In this document: positions 11,646 through 23,700 of the stretch, one piece after another
Layout of the letters: every line of letters begins with the position of its first letter
How positions within the stretch are numbered: position 1 is the first letter of the stretch
Source: Anisus vortex
Lineage: Eukaryota > Mollusca > Gastropoda > Planorbidae
NCBI GenBank assembly: GCA_949126835.1
Contig: OX421493.1
Coordinates: forward strand, 60,063,898-60,127,897
Length of the DNA stretch: 64,000 nt
Direction: 5' to 3'
Program-made: the position numbers and the translations under genes
The notes under the pieces: generated by a model
The model's input: the letters and a program-made list of their open reading frames with translations, nothing else
The model's database searches: none
Told to the model about the DNA's origin: nothing

Positions 11646-12552
11646 ATGCATCAAATTGCATCAACACAGGAACAAATGTAAGATTATTTGCAGATGATTA
11701 CATAATTTATAGAATAATAAAGACAGGAAAAGATAGTGAACTTCTACAAAAAGACCTAGATGAACTATAAAAATGGGAATCAAACTAGAGTATGTCTTTT
11801 CACCCAGAAAAATGCCGACTAATAAGGGTATCAAAGAAAAAGAAACAAATAATAGCAAACTACTTCATTCATGGTAAAGAACTAACTCAAACTAACAATG
11901 CTAAGTATCTAGGAGTGATAATAAATGACAAGTTATCTTGGAACCCTCATATTGGTGAAGTAATAAAAAAAATCTAACAAAACATTAGGATTCATAAGAG
12001 GAACTTTTACAAATGTAATAAGAATATAAAACTAAAATGCTATCTCACATTAGTTAGACCTATACTAGAATATGCAGCACCTGTATGGGACCCATCAACT
12101 AAAGAAAAAATAAAAAAATTAGAACAAATCCAAAAAAAGAGCTGCAAGGTTTATAACTAGTGAATATTCCCAATTAACAAGAGTAACACCATTAGTCAAA
12201 TCACTAAACCTAGAAACACTAGAGGACAGAAGGGCAAAGAGTAAAGTAGTAATAATACATAAGGCATTAAACTCTAATTTAGAAAGACAACCCAATAACA
12301 ACCTGTTGCAAAGCTCAGGTAAACATAAAGACAAAAACACTTTTCTTATCCCCTATGCGAGAACAAATGCATATAAGTACTCTTTCTTCCCGAGTGGCAT
12401 TCAGGCATGGAATGGGTTGCCTGGACAAGCCAGGAAAACCAGTAACTTAACATCATTTAAAACATTAATAAAAATGCAAGACTAGACTTGGACCACGGAT
12501 GAGCGTAGGACGCAATAATCTTCTTTATAGAAGGAGCGTCTGTAATGTATAA
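11646..12552 (+). mobile_element. Jockey-like LINE fragment with RT catalytic box
   Basis: Broken frames on the + strand encode HINTGTNVRLFADDYIIYR (the FADD catalytic box), SFHPEKCRLIRVSKKKK, NAKYLGVIINDKLSWNPHI, LVRPILEYAAPVWDPST, then VVIIHKALNSNLE, FLIPYARTNAYKYSFF and the terminus TSNLTSFKTLIKMQD. This order is that of a Jockey-type reverse transcriptase. Stops and frameshifts (for example near 11769 and 11976) make it non-functional. The 3' tail with GCGTAGGACGCAATAATC and AGAAGGAGCGTCTG ends at about 12552. It is the reference copy for fragments at 1030, 6205, 11188, 27395, 37803 and 55495. Confidence 0.85.
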
Positions 12553-12859
12553 GATGATACTTATTCTAGTATATGTCTAATTATCATAATCATCAAATAT
12601 TAAATTCAGTTGTGGTGTAATTAATTATTTGCTTACAGGTTTTAGAACTTTCTATTTTAAACGAATAGAAATAGATTTACACTAATGCGCACTTAACTGG
12701 ATTTTCCCAACAAACTATTGTCTTCAATATAAAACATGTTTTTAAACTGACGTAATGTGTTGGGAAAATTATTGTTCAAGTGTGTCTTATCTTATCTTAT
12801 CTTATACATTACAGTAACAAGTCTAGTAACAAGTGAAATACGAAACAAGGTATGTAGCT

Positions 12860-13746
12860 ATTTATTTGTAACAGAATATTCTTTTTTCATCTAGTAATCA
12901 ACGTAAAGTATATTTATTTGTAACAGAATATTCTTATTTCATCTAGTAATCAACGTAAAGTATATTTATTTGTAACAGAATGTTCTTATTCAATCTAGTA
13001 ATCAACGTAAAGTATATTTATTTGCAACAGAATGTTCTTATTTCATCAAGTAATCAACGTAAAGTATATTTATTTGTAACAGAATGTTCTTATTTCATCA
13101 AGTAATCAACGTAAAGTATATTTATTTGTAACAGAATGTTCTTATTTCATCAAGTAATCAACGTAAAGTATATTTATTTGTAACAGAATGTTCTTATTTC
13201 ATCTAGTAATCAACGTAAAGTATATTTATTTGTAACAGAATGTTCTTATTTCATCTAGTAATCAACGTAAAGTATATTTATTTGTAACAGAATGTTCTTA
13301 TTTCATCAAGTAATCAACGTAAAGTATATTTATTTGTAACAGAATGTTCTTATTTCATCAAGTAATCAACGTAAAGTATATTTATTTGTAACAGAATGTT
13401 CTTATTTCATCAAGTAATCAACGTAAAGTATATTTATATGTAACAGAAAGTTCGTATTTCATCAAGTAATCAACGTAAAGTATATTTATTTTTAACAGAA
13501 TGTTCTTATTTCATCAAGTAATCAACGTAAAGTATATTTATTTGTAACAGAATGTTCTTATTTCATCAAGTAATCAACGTAAAGTATATTTATTTGTAAC
13601 AGAATGTTCTTATTTCATCAAGTAATCAACGTAAAGTATATTTATTTGTAACAGAATGTTCTTATTTCATCTAGTAATCAATGTAAAGTATATTTATTTG
13701 TAACAGAATGTTCTTATTTCATCTAGTAATCAACGTAAAGTATATA
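12860..13746. repeat. 52-bp minisatellite, about 17 copies
   Basis: The 52-bp unit contains TATTTATTTGTAACAGAATG, TCTTATTTCATCAAG and TAATCAACGTAAAG. Copies differ by scattered substitutions, such as CATCAAG against CATCTAG, with no obvious indels. It is not open in any frame. It lies just 5' of the LINE at 13855. Confidence 0.95.
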
Positions 13747-13854
13747 TATTAAAATTAAGCATCTTGAAATTTATATTTATGTCTTCTATCGATTGTTTAC
13801 ATAATTTATTTAAAATAAATCACTATTTTTTTGAAAACCTAAATAATATCGAAA

Positions 13855-16595
13855 AATATGGAAAACATCAAGATTGTCAATAATAAGTTATTACATGAGA
13901 AAATAAGAGAAATATATGGGAAGAGAAAAAGTACACAATCAAGCTGCATTTAATCAAAAGAAGAAAATATTCTGTTAGACAAAGAAGACATACTATGCAG
14001 ATGGGCAGAATATATTGAGGAACTATTTGATGATGACATACTATGCAGATGGGCAGAATATATTGAGGAACTATTTGATGATGACATACTATGCAGATGG
14101 GCAGAATATATTGAGGAACTATTTGATGATAACATACTATGCAGATGGGCAGAATATATTGAGGAACTATTTGATGATGACATACTATGCAGATGGGCAG
14201 AATATATTGAGGAACTATTTGATGATGACATACTATGCAGATGGGCAGAATATATTGAGGAACTATTTGATGATAACATACTATGCAGATGGGCAGAATA
14301 TATTGAGGAACTATTTGATGATGACATACTATGCAGATGGGCAGAATATATTGAGGAACTATTTGATGATGACATACTATGCAGATGGGCAGAATATATT
14401 GAGGAACTATTTGATGATGACATACTATGCAGATGGGCAGAATATATTGAGGAACTATTTGATGATGACATACTATGCAGATGGGCAGAATATATTGAGG
14501 AACTATTTGATGATGACATACTATGCAGATGGGCAGAATATATTGATGAACTATTTGATGATAACATACTATGCAGATGGGCAGAATATATTGAGGAACT
14601 ATTTGATGATGTCATACTATGCAGATGGGCAGAATATATTGAGGAACTTTTTGATGATGACATACTATGCAGATGGGCAGAATATATTGAGGAACTATTT
14701 GATGATAACATACTATGCAGATGGGCAGAATATATTGAGGAACTATTTGATGATGACATACTATGCAGATGGGCAGAATATATTTAGGAACTATTTGATG
14801 ATGACATACTATGCAGATGGGCAGAATATATTGAGGAACTATTTGATGATGACATACTATGCAGATGGGCAGAATATATTGAGGAACTATTTGATGATGA
14901 CATACTATGCAGATGGGCAGAATATATTGAGGAACTATTTGATGATGACATACTATGCAGATGGGCAGAATATATTGAGGAACTATTTGATGATGACATA
15001 CTATGCAGATGGGCAGAATATATTGAGGAACTATTTGATGATGACAGGAAAGAAAAACCAAGCTTAACCAAAAATATTGAAGGCCCACCAATATTGAAAG
15101 ACGAGGTTGAAAATGCTATCAAGAAAATGAAACATGGTAGGGCCCCAGGGCCAGACAACATTCCAGTGGAAATATATGACGCATTGGGATAAATAGGCAT
15201 ACATGAAATAATTCAACTTGTTAACAAAATATATGATACTGGTAAGATCCCCTCAAGCTTAAGCAGATCAATTTTCATCAAAATACCCAAGGAACCTGGA
15301 GCAACAGATTGTGAATTACACAGAACAATTAGCTTAATGAATCATGTCACAAAAATACTCCTCAGAATAATCATGGAAAGAATAAGAAGTAAAATCCGTC
15401 CGGAAATTTCAGAAACCCAGTTTGGATTCGTTCCAGATAAAAGCACAAGAAATGCTATTTTCACCTTATCTATGTTAATTGAAAGATGTATCCAGATGCA
15501 AAAAGACCTGTATCTGTGCTTTATAGATTATTCTAAGGCATTTGACTAAGTCAAACATCAAGATCTATTTACTTTATTACAAGATCTGGATATAGATGAT
15601 AAAGACCTCAGAATAATAAGAAATCTATACTGGGAGCAAGAAGCTGCCATAAGATATGAAGGGGAGTTAAGTGCATTCAAACCAATAAAGAGAGGAGTAA
15701 GACAGGGATGTGTTTTATCACCAGACCTCTTCAACATATACAGTGAAATAATACTCCGGAATATCGAACACCTAGATGGCTGAGCTATGCAGACGACACA
15801 GTACTAATAGCAGAATCAGAAAGTGCCCTGCAAACTATTCTAAATAAAGTGGTAGAGAGGAGCCGACTTAAAGGATTAACACTCAATCTCAGTAAGACCG
15901 AAGTAATGGTAATCTCTAAGAAAACACAACCTCCAGAATGCTCCGTATACAGTGAAGGAAAAAATATCAAGCAAATCAGTTAGTTTCAGTATCTGGGCTA
16001 TACAATAACACAGGAAGGCAAATGCAACAAGGAAATAAAAAGAAGAATCGCAATATCTAAAAACAGCTTCATGAGCTTAAGCAGCAGGCTCTCATGAAAA
16101 ACAGGAATATCAGAATATGTACCAAAATGCGCATACTGAAGGGATATGTTTGGTCTGTTCTTTTATATGGGTGTGAATGTTGGACTATTGATAATGAAAA
16201 AAGGAAAAGTTTGGAGGCAGTAGAAATGTGGTTTCTAAGAAGGATGATGAGAATATCATGGACTGAAAAGAAATCTAATGCAGAAGTGTTGAAAACAGCA
16301 TATAACCTCAAGCTAACTCATTAACACCATTAGGAATAGACAGATGAAATTCCTAGGACACATCTATTGGAAAAATGGTATTGAAAGACTGGTTTTGTGT
16401 GGGAAAATATCTGGTAAGAGAGACAGAGGAAGGCAAAGGCTGACATATGTAGAAAGCCTGAACGAATAGACCACGAACTACAACATAAGCAATAATAACT
16501 TCCTCCAAATAGCTGACAACAGAAAAGAATGGAGCGTCATGACCGCCGATGTCTGTTCCAGACCTGGCACATAAAGAAGAAGAAGAAGAAACAAT
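13855..16595 (+). mobile_element. RTE-like LINE fragment with internal minisatellite
   Basis: Several frames give a non-LTR polymerase: IREIYGKRKS, ILLDKEDILCRWAEYIEEL (a segment before the RT domain), KMKHGRAPGPDNIPVEIY, FGFVPDKSTRNAIFTL, DLYLCFIDYSKAFD, RGVRQGCVLSPDLFNIY, a weak AMQTT/DD region near 15785, LLYGCECWTIDNEKRKSLEA and the terminus MTADVCSRPGT. It ends in a (GAA)n tail at about 16576-16592. Stops at about 15190, 15547 and 15782 kill the ORF. The conserved RW.EY segment is amplified 22-fold at 13987-15042. The endonuclease part is absent. Confidence 0.88.
13987..15042 (+). repeat. 48-bp coding minisatellite in LINE ORF, 22 copies
   Basis: Exactly 22 units of 48 bp. In the LINE frame each encodes the 16-residue repeat DILCRWAEYIEELFDD, continuous with ILLDKE upstream and DRKEKPSLTKNIEGPP downstream. 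One unit has acquired a stop (TAG at 14785-14787). The other two + frames and the - frames are also largely open, an accident of the unit. Only a handful of substitutions separate the copies. Confidence 0.96.
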
Positions 16596-16904
16596 ATCGA
16601 CAGCTATGTTATAAACTATAGATTAGATTAGTATAGATTTATAGATCAATCAATCATTCAAATTCCGTTATGTCCTCAGTTAGATATAGAGCCTAGACAC
16701 TAATTTCTGTCTTGCCCCAAACTCTTCATCTCTTGCTACTGGATTTCCGCTTCTTTCGGTTCCTTATGCAATGTTCTTCTCCAGGTGGTATTTGGTCAGC
16801 CTCTCTTCCTGTTTCCCTGTGTATTCCACTCTAGTGCTTGGCGAGCTATTTTACCCAGTCATCGTCTTTAAAACACTTTAATACAATTATTTATTGTGGA
16901 GTTT
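16596..16904. other. Short spacer between LINE remnants
   Basis: No gene was seen. This low-information sequence lies between the LINE tail at 16592 and the next LINE tail on the - strand at 16905. Confidence 0.4.
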
Positions 16905-17400
16905 CCCTTCTTCTTCATATTACTGTGGAGACTCCGTTAGGACCGAGGAAAGAGTCTACAATTTAACTAAATATAAAATAATAAAAAAAACATCATAGAC
17001 AGATGACAGAGTTTCACGTTAGGTTTTTAGTCCAGCCTTTCAGTGAAGATTTGAAAGCCTGCACAGTAGGGGCAGTGATGGAGGCCTGATCCAGAGTGTT
17101 CCACAGCCTAATGGCTGACGGAAAAAAAAAGAATATTTGTAGACGTTGGTAGGGGACGTGCGTGTGGGACATGCAGTTTGAGCTGATGACCTCGGGTAGA
17201 ACGGGACACCTGTTGGATTCGACCTGGCTGCGTGTACATTTCCACGTGGCGGTTCATGATCTTGTAAAAAGCGACCTTGTTGACCGCTCTGCGGTGTTGT
17301 AGGGCTCGAGTTGGAGTTTGGACACCAAAGCAGAGGCGCTTGTTTTAATGCGTAGACCTGTAAGACACGACGTGCCACGTGGAGTTGGGTCAACTCCAAC
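16905..17400 (-). mobile_element. LINE C-terminal fragment
   Basis: On the - strand two overlapping frames give SSNCMSHTHVPYQRLQIF, FPSAIRLWNTLDQASITA and PTVQAFKSSLKGWTKNLT, the end of a non-LTR polymerase. These are followed by a 3' UTR with GGAGTCTCCACAGTAATATG and AAGAAG. A relative lies on the + strand at 58540-58905. Confidence 0.7.
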
Positions 17401-17454
17401 TTGAATACCAGGTGTTGTTGATAGAGAACCCATACCGTCGATGCGTACTTTTGG

Positions 17455-20427
17455 TTGGGATTCTTCTAGTTTTATGTTGTGTTATGTCAGTTTGTTTGGA
17501 TTGTTCTAGTTTTATGTTGTGTTATGTCAGTTTGTTGGGATTGTTCTAGTCTTATGTTGTGTTATGTCAGTTTGTTGGGATTGTTCTAGTTTTATGTTGT
17601 GTTATGTAGGTTTGTTTGAATTGTTCTAGTTTTATGTTGTGTTATGTCAGTTTGTTTGGATTGTTCTAGTTTTATGTTGTGTTATGTCAGTTTTTTGGGA
17701 TTGTTCTAGTCTTATGTTGTGTTATGTCAGTTTGTTGGGATTGTTCTAGTTTTATGTTGTGTTATGTCAATTCGTTGGGATTGTTCTAGTTTTATGTTGT
17801 GTTATGACAGTTTTTTGGGATTGTTCTAGTCTTATGTTGTGTTATGTCAGTTTGTTGGGATTGTTCTAGTTTTATGTTGTGTTATGTAGGTTTGTTTGAA
17901 CTGTTCTAGTTTTATGTTGTGTTATGTCAGTTTGTTTGGATTGTTCTAGTTTTATGTTGTGTTATGTCAGTTTGTTGGGATTGTTCTAGTCTTATGTTGT
18001 GTTATGTCAGTTTGTTGGGATTGTTCTAGTTTTATGTTGTGTTATGTAGGTTTGTTTGAATTGTTCTAGTTTTATGTTGTGTTATGTCAGTTTGTTTGGA
18101 TTGTTCTAGTTTTATGTTGTGTTATGTCAGTTTTTTGGGATTGTTCTAGTCTTATGTTGTGTTATGTCAGTTTGTTGGGATTGTTCTAGTTTTATGTTGT
18201 GTTATGTCAATTCGTTGGGATTGTTCTAGTTTTATGTTGTGTTATGTCAGTTTTTTGGGATTGTTCTAGTCTTATGTTGTGTTATGTCAGTTTGTTGGGA
18301 TTGTTCTAGTTTTATGTTGTGTTATGTAGGTTTGTTTGAACTGTTCTAGTTTTATGTTGTGTTATGTCAGTTTGTTTGGATTGTTCTAGTTTTATGTGGT
18401 GTTATGTCAGTTTGTTGGGATTGTTCTAGTTTTATGTTGTGTTATGTCAGTTTGTTGGGATTGTTCTAGTTTTATGTTGTGTTATGTCAGTTTGTTGGGA
18501 TTGTTCTAGTTTTATGTTGTGTTATGTCAGTTTGTTGGGATTGTTCTAGTTTTATGTTGTGTTATGTAGGTTTGTTTGAACTGTTCTAGTTTTATGTTGT
18601 GTTATGTCAGTTTGTTTGAACTGTTCTAGTTTTATGTTGTGTTATGTCAATTCGTTGGGATTGTTCTAGTTTTATGTTGTGTTATGTAGGTTTGTTTGAA
18701 CTGTTCTAGTTTTATGTTTTGTTATGTCAATTCGTTGTGATTGTTCTAGTTTTATGTTGTGTTATGTAGGTTTGTTTGAATTGTTCTAGTTTTATGTTGT
18801 GTTATGTAGGTTTGTTTGAACTGTTCTAGTTTTATGTTGTGTTATGTCAGTTTATTTGAACTGTTCTAGTTTTATGTTGTGTTATGTCAATTCGTTGGGA
18901 TTGTTCTAGTTTTATGTTGTGTTATGTAGGTTTGTTTGAATTGTTCTAGTTTTATGTTGTGTTATGTAGGTTTGTTTGAATTGTTCTAGTTTTATGTTGT
19001 GTTATGTAGGTTTGTTTGAATTGTTCTAGTTTTATGTTGTGTTATGTAGGTTTGTTTGAACTGTTCTAGTTTTATGTTGTGTTATGTCAGTTTGTTTGAA
19101 CTGTTCTAGTTTTATGTTGTGTTATGTCAATTCGTTGGGATTGTTCTAGTTTTATGTTGTGTTATGTAGGTTTGTTTGAACTGTTCTAGTTTTATGTTGT
19201 GTTATGTCAGTTTGTTGAGATTGTTCTAGTTTTATGTTGTGTTATGTCAGTTTGTTTGGATTGTTTTAGTTTTATGTGGTGTTATGTCAGTTTGTTGGGA
19301 TTGTTCTAGTTTTATGTTTTTTTATGTCAGCTTATTGGGATTGTTCTAGTCTTATGTTGTGTTATGTCAGTTTGTTGGGATAGTTCTAGTTTTATTTTGT
19401 GTTATGTCAGTTTGTTGGGATTGTTCTAGTTTTATGTTGTGTTATGTCAGTTTGTTTGGATTGTTTTAGTTTTATGTGGTGTTATGTCAGTTTGTTTGGA
19501 TTGTTTTAGTTTTATGTTGTGTTATGTCAGTTTGTTTGGATTGTTTTAGTTTTATGTGGTGTTATGTCAGTTTGTTGGGATTGTTCTAGTTTTATGTTTT
19601 TTTATGTCAGCTTATTGGGATTGTTCTAGTTTTATGTTTTTTTCTGTCAGCTTATTGGGATTGTTCTAGTTTTATGTTTTTTTATGTCAGCTTATTGGGA
19701 TTGTTCTAGTCTTATGTTGTGTTATGTCAGTTTGTTGGGATAGTTCTAGTTTTATTTTGTGTTATGTCAGTTTGTTGGGATTGTTCTAGTTTTATGTTGT
19801 GTTATGTAGGTTTGTTTGAACTGTTTTTGTTTTATGTGGTGTTATGTCAGTTTGTTGGGATTGTTCTAGTTTTATGTTTTTTTATGTCAACTTATTGGGA
19901 TTGTTCTAGTTTTATGTTTTTTTATGTCAGCTTATTGGGATTGTTCTAGTTTTATGTTTTTTTATGTCAGCTTATTGGGATTGTTCTAGTTTTATGTTTT
20001 TTTATGTCAGCTTATTGGGATTGTTCTAGTCTTATGTTGTGTTATGTCAGTTTGTTGGGATAGTTCTAGTTTTATTTTGTGTTATGTCAGTTTGTTGGGA
20101 TTGTTCTAGTTTTATGTTGTGTTATGTAGGTTTGTTTGAACTGTTCTAGTTTTATGTTGTGTTATGTAGGTTTGTTTGAACTGTTTTAGTTTTATGTGGT
20201 GTTATGTCAGTTTGTTGGGATTGTTCTAGTTTTATGTTTTTTTATGTAGGTTTGTTTGAACTGTTCTAGTTTTATGTTGTGTTATGTAGGTTTGTTTGAA
20301 CTGTTTTAGTTTTATGTTGTGTTATGTCAGTTTTTTTGGGATAGTTCTAGTTTTATTTTGTGTTATGTCAGTTTGTTGGGATTGTTCTAGTTTTATGTTG
20401 TGTTATGTCAGTTTGTTGGGATTGTTA
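17455..20427. repeat. 40-bp minisatellite, about 74 copies
   Basis: The 40-bp unit consists of TTGTTCTAGTTTTATGTTGT and GTTATGTCAGTTTGTTGGGA. Variants carry GTTATGTAGGTTTGTTTGAA, or TTTTTTTATGTCAGCTTATT in the 3' third. The array stays in strict 40-bp register from 17461 until a 1-bp insertion at about 20335. Variant blocks recur, which suggests segmental duplication within the array. It ends 235 bp before the receptor start codon. Confidence 0.97.
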
Positions 20428-20662
20428 TAACTATTTTTTTATTTTTCGTGTTTTTTTTATAGTTATTTATTGTGTTATTTCCCTTGTTTGAGATTTCTAG
20501 ACAAAAAAAATAAATATTCATGTGTTGCTAATGTCGAACATAAAATTCTTATGTACAGGTTACGTATCATAGATTGAGACAAACACAAACTTACTGTTGA
20601 TTAAAAATATATGTTGTTTCCGTTCTGTCAATTAGGTTTCTTGCTTCCAATGACGTAGAAAG
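20428..20662 (+). promoter_or_regulatory. Presumed promoter/5' UTR of the receptor gene
   Basis: This 235-bp non-repetitive segment lies between the 40-bp array and the start codon at 20663. A TATA-like AAATATATG lies at about 20606, some 55 bases before the ATG. No initiator can be named with confidence, and an upstream non-coding exon is possible. Confidence 0.3.
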
Positions 20663-20720
20663 ATGTTTCCTGTGTATTTACTTTTACTTTCTTGCAGTTG
20701 GATACAGTCTGAAGTTTATG
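20663..20720 (+). CDS. Receptor exon 1: signal peptide
   Basis: The ATG at 20663 opens MFPVYLLLLSCSWIQSEVY and the exon ends TATG|GTAAGG, a strong phase-1 donor. A short n-region, the VYLLLL core and small residues before QSE fit a cleaved signal peptide. This start was chosen because it is the only nearby upstream exon that gives both a signal sequence and the phase needed by exon 2 (G|CC = Ala). The TTGCAG inside the exon resembles an acceptor, but its use would break the phase. Confidence 0.78.
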
Positions 20721-23700
20721 GTAAGGCCATAAAGAGTTAATTAGCAGGTTAGCTGTTTTTATTTGTAATAATGTATCATTATTAGAAATACAATAAAACC
20801 TGTTTCTGCGGAATAGGCGAGATCGAGCTAGAAGATGTCAAGGAATTGACCTACCTAGGCAGTACAATGACAACAAATTGTGACTGTCACCTGGACATTA
20901 ACGCCACAATCAGTCAAGTGAAATAAGCTCAGACCATTAAGGCGAACATCAGCCTCGACACCGAAATAAGAATATTCAAGGGCAATGTTCTCAGAGGAAC
21001 GAGTTCCAGACTCGCCACGAAGAGGGGATTTTCAATGACGCGTGACGTGATAGACACAGAAAAAGAGAATTGATGTCTTTTCTACCAGAAATGTATTTGT
21101 GGCGCGCAGTTTTACATTTAGTTCTGTTGGCACGCTTAATGATTTAGAAATTCGTCTCAGGCACACTATTATGAAAAGGTTGGTGGCCCTTGCTCTAGAA
21201 ACCGTGTACGGAAGGGTTGGTGGCAGATATTGTATTCAGGGCCATCACAAGCCTATTTAGCGTCCCAGGGCAAAAATTCAGCGACTCCCCTATTGCATGC
21301 TGTAACTGCTTTGTTTAGTGCCTGTGCTTAGTTAATTAGAAGTGTCGCTCCCCGGGCATATGCCCCCTCAGACCTCCACTTTGTAAGGCCACTGATATTG
21401 TATTGAGCCTTCAATTGTATTCTAGGGTCACGTGTCTATATGACAGTTGGTTGTTACTGGCGCGACCAGGGGTATGGCTACTGTAGTCAGGTTTTAGCTG
21501 TCTGTATTGATATTTACAAAGTCAACACAACAGGTATAACAAACACTAGCAGAAATAAAAAGGTCCACAAATTCAAACAAAATCAGATTATGAAAATAAA
21601 AGGACGTCCGCCCTCACCGAGAAGTGACCAGATGACGTAAGTAGTTAACACACGTGACACACAGACAACCAATCACTGACCCCAACCAATGAGAAAAAAG
21701 GTGACACGATAAAATAAAGGTGTGAGAAATAGGGCATAGTAGTGACCTCCTACGTAACACAGTGACCTCCTACGTAACTCAGTGACCTCCTACGTAACAC
21801 AGTGACTTCCTACGTAACACAGTGACCTCCTACGTAACACAGTGACCTCCTACGTAACACAGTGACCTCCTACGTAACACAGTGACCTCCTACGTAACTC
21901 AGTAACCTCCTACGTAACACAGTGACCTCCTACGTAACACAGTGACCTCCTACGTAACACAGTGACCTCCTACGTAACTCAGTAACCTCCTACGTAACAC
22001 AGTGACTTCCTACGTAACACAGTGACCTCCTACGTAACACAGTGACCTCCTACGTAACACAGTGACCTCCTACGTAACACAGTGACCTCCTACGTAACAC
22101 AGTGACCTCCTACGTAACTCAGTGGCCTCCTACGTAACACAGTGACCTCCTACGTAACACAGTGACCTCCTACGTAACTCAGTGACCTCCTACGTAACAC
22201 AGTGATCTCCTACGTAACACAGTGACCTCCTACGTAACACAGTGACCTCCTACGTAACACAGTGACCTCCTACATAACACAGTGACCTCCTACGTAACAC
22301 AGTGACCTCCTACGTAACACAGTGACCTCCTACGTAACTCAGTGACCTCCTAATTAACACAGTTTTCTGTTCTCTAGCCTTCAAGAAATGTGAAGAACAA
22401 TTCTTCGGCAATGATTGTAATCTAAAAATTAACTGCATCACGTCAGTAAACCTGAATGAAGAATGTCCGAGAAGGAAATGTTCAAGCACCTGGTTTGGAC
22501 ATCATTGCCAATACAGTAAGTGACACCTACAGCGCAGCAGCGCGTTCGACTGGCGTACCGAATGTCCTGGGTTCGAATCCTGGTGAAGACTAGAATTTGT
22601 TTAACCGGGATTGGAGGGTGTCCCTGAGTCTAGCCAGCTCTGAATGGTACCTGCCAAAAGATGGGGTAACGTAAAGGCGGATGGGCATTGTGCTGGCCAC
22701 ACATTTCTTAGTATACCGTGGCCGGTGTTTCCCTCCCTCCCCTTGGTCCAACCGTTACGCACTCGACTCAAGATCCAGAAACTCGTGCTGTTTTTAAAGA
22801 CAATTGGAAATCTATGTCGGATGCCATTAGTTAGTTATTGGAAGATGTCATTAGTTAGGTACTAGAAGATGTCATTAGTGAGGTACTGGAAGATGTCATT
22901 AGTGAGGTACTAGAAGATGTCATTAGTGATGTACTGGAAGATGTCATTAGTGAGGTACTAGAAGATGTCATTAGTGAGGTACTGGAAGATGTCATTAGTG
23001 AGGTACTGGAAGATGTCATTAGTGAGGTACTGGAATATGTCATTAGTGATGTACTAAAAGATGTCTTTAGTGAGGTACTGGAAGATGTCATTAGTGAGGT
23101 ACTGGAAGATGTCATTAGTGAGGTACTGGAAGATGTCATTAGTTAGGTACTGGAGGATGTCATTAGTGAGGTACTGAAAGATGTCTTTAGGGAGGTACTG
23201 GAAGATGTCATTAGTGAGGTACTGGAAGATGTCATTAGTGAGGTACTAGAAGATGTCATTAGTGATGTACTGGAAGATGTCATTAGTGAGGTACTAGAAG
23301 ATGTCATTAGTGAGGTACTGGAAGATGTCATTAGTGAGGTACTGGAAGATGTCATTAGTGAGGTACTGGAATATGTCATTAGTGAGGTACTGGAAGATGT
23401 CATTAGTGAGGTACTGGAAGATGTCATTAGTGAGGTACTGGAAGATGTCATTAGTGAGGTACTGGAAGATGTCATTAGTTAGGTACTGGAAGATGTCATT
23501 AGTGAGGTACTGGAAGATGTCATTAGTGAGGTACTGGAAGATGTCATTAGTTAGGTACTGGAAGATGTAATTAGTTAGGTACTGGAAGATGTCATTAGTT
23601 AGGTATTGGAAGATGTCATTTGTGGGGTACTGGAAGATGTCATTAGTTAGGTACTGGAAGATGTCATTAGTGAGGTACTGGAAGATGTCTTTAGTTGAGT

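Noticed and set aside
14015..15067. 350-codon ORF of NYLMMTYYADGQNILR repeats
   Set aside because: It is an out-of-frame reading of the 48-bp array inside a LINE; the LINE frame explains both flanks and this frame does not.
13950..15200. Long - strand ORFs of SSNSSSIYSAHLHSM repeats
   Set aside because: Shadow of the same 48-bp array; no start context, no homology, and the array is explained by the + strand LINE.
16094..16324. Independent small gene LLYGCECWT
   Set aside because: It is the C-terminal part of the LINE at 13855-16595.
20698..20720. Acceptor TTTCTTGCAG as start of a 23-nt micro-exon
   Set aside because: A 23-nt exon breaks the phase; reading through from the ATG at 20663 gives a signal peptide and the right phase.
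21741..22360. CRISPR-like array
   Set aside because: Unit and spacer cannot be separated: the whole 20 bp repeats with no unique spacers, and the context is eukaryotic.
22537..22620. Functional tRNA gene
   Set aside because: A and B boxes are present but the cloverleaf is not, and the body is shared by four other copies; it is a SINE head.
22855..23570. ORFs of MTSSSTSL and MSLVRYWK repeats
   Set aside because: Both strands are open because the unit is 24 bp; there is no link in frame to exon 2 or exon 3.
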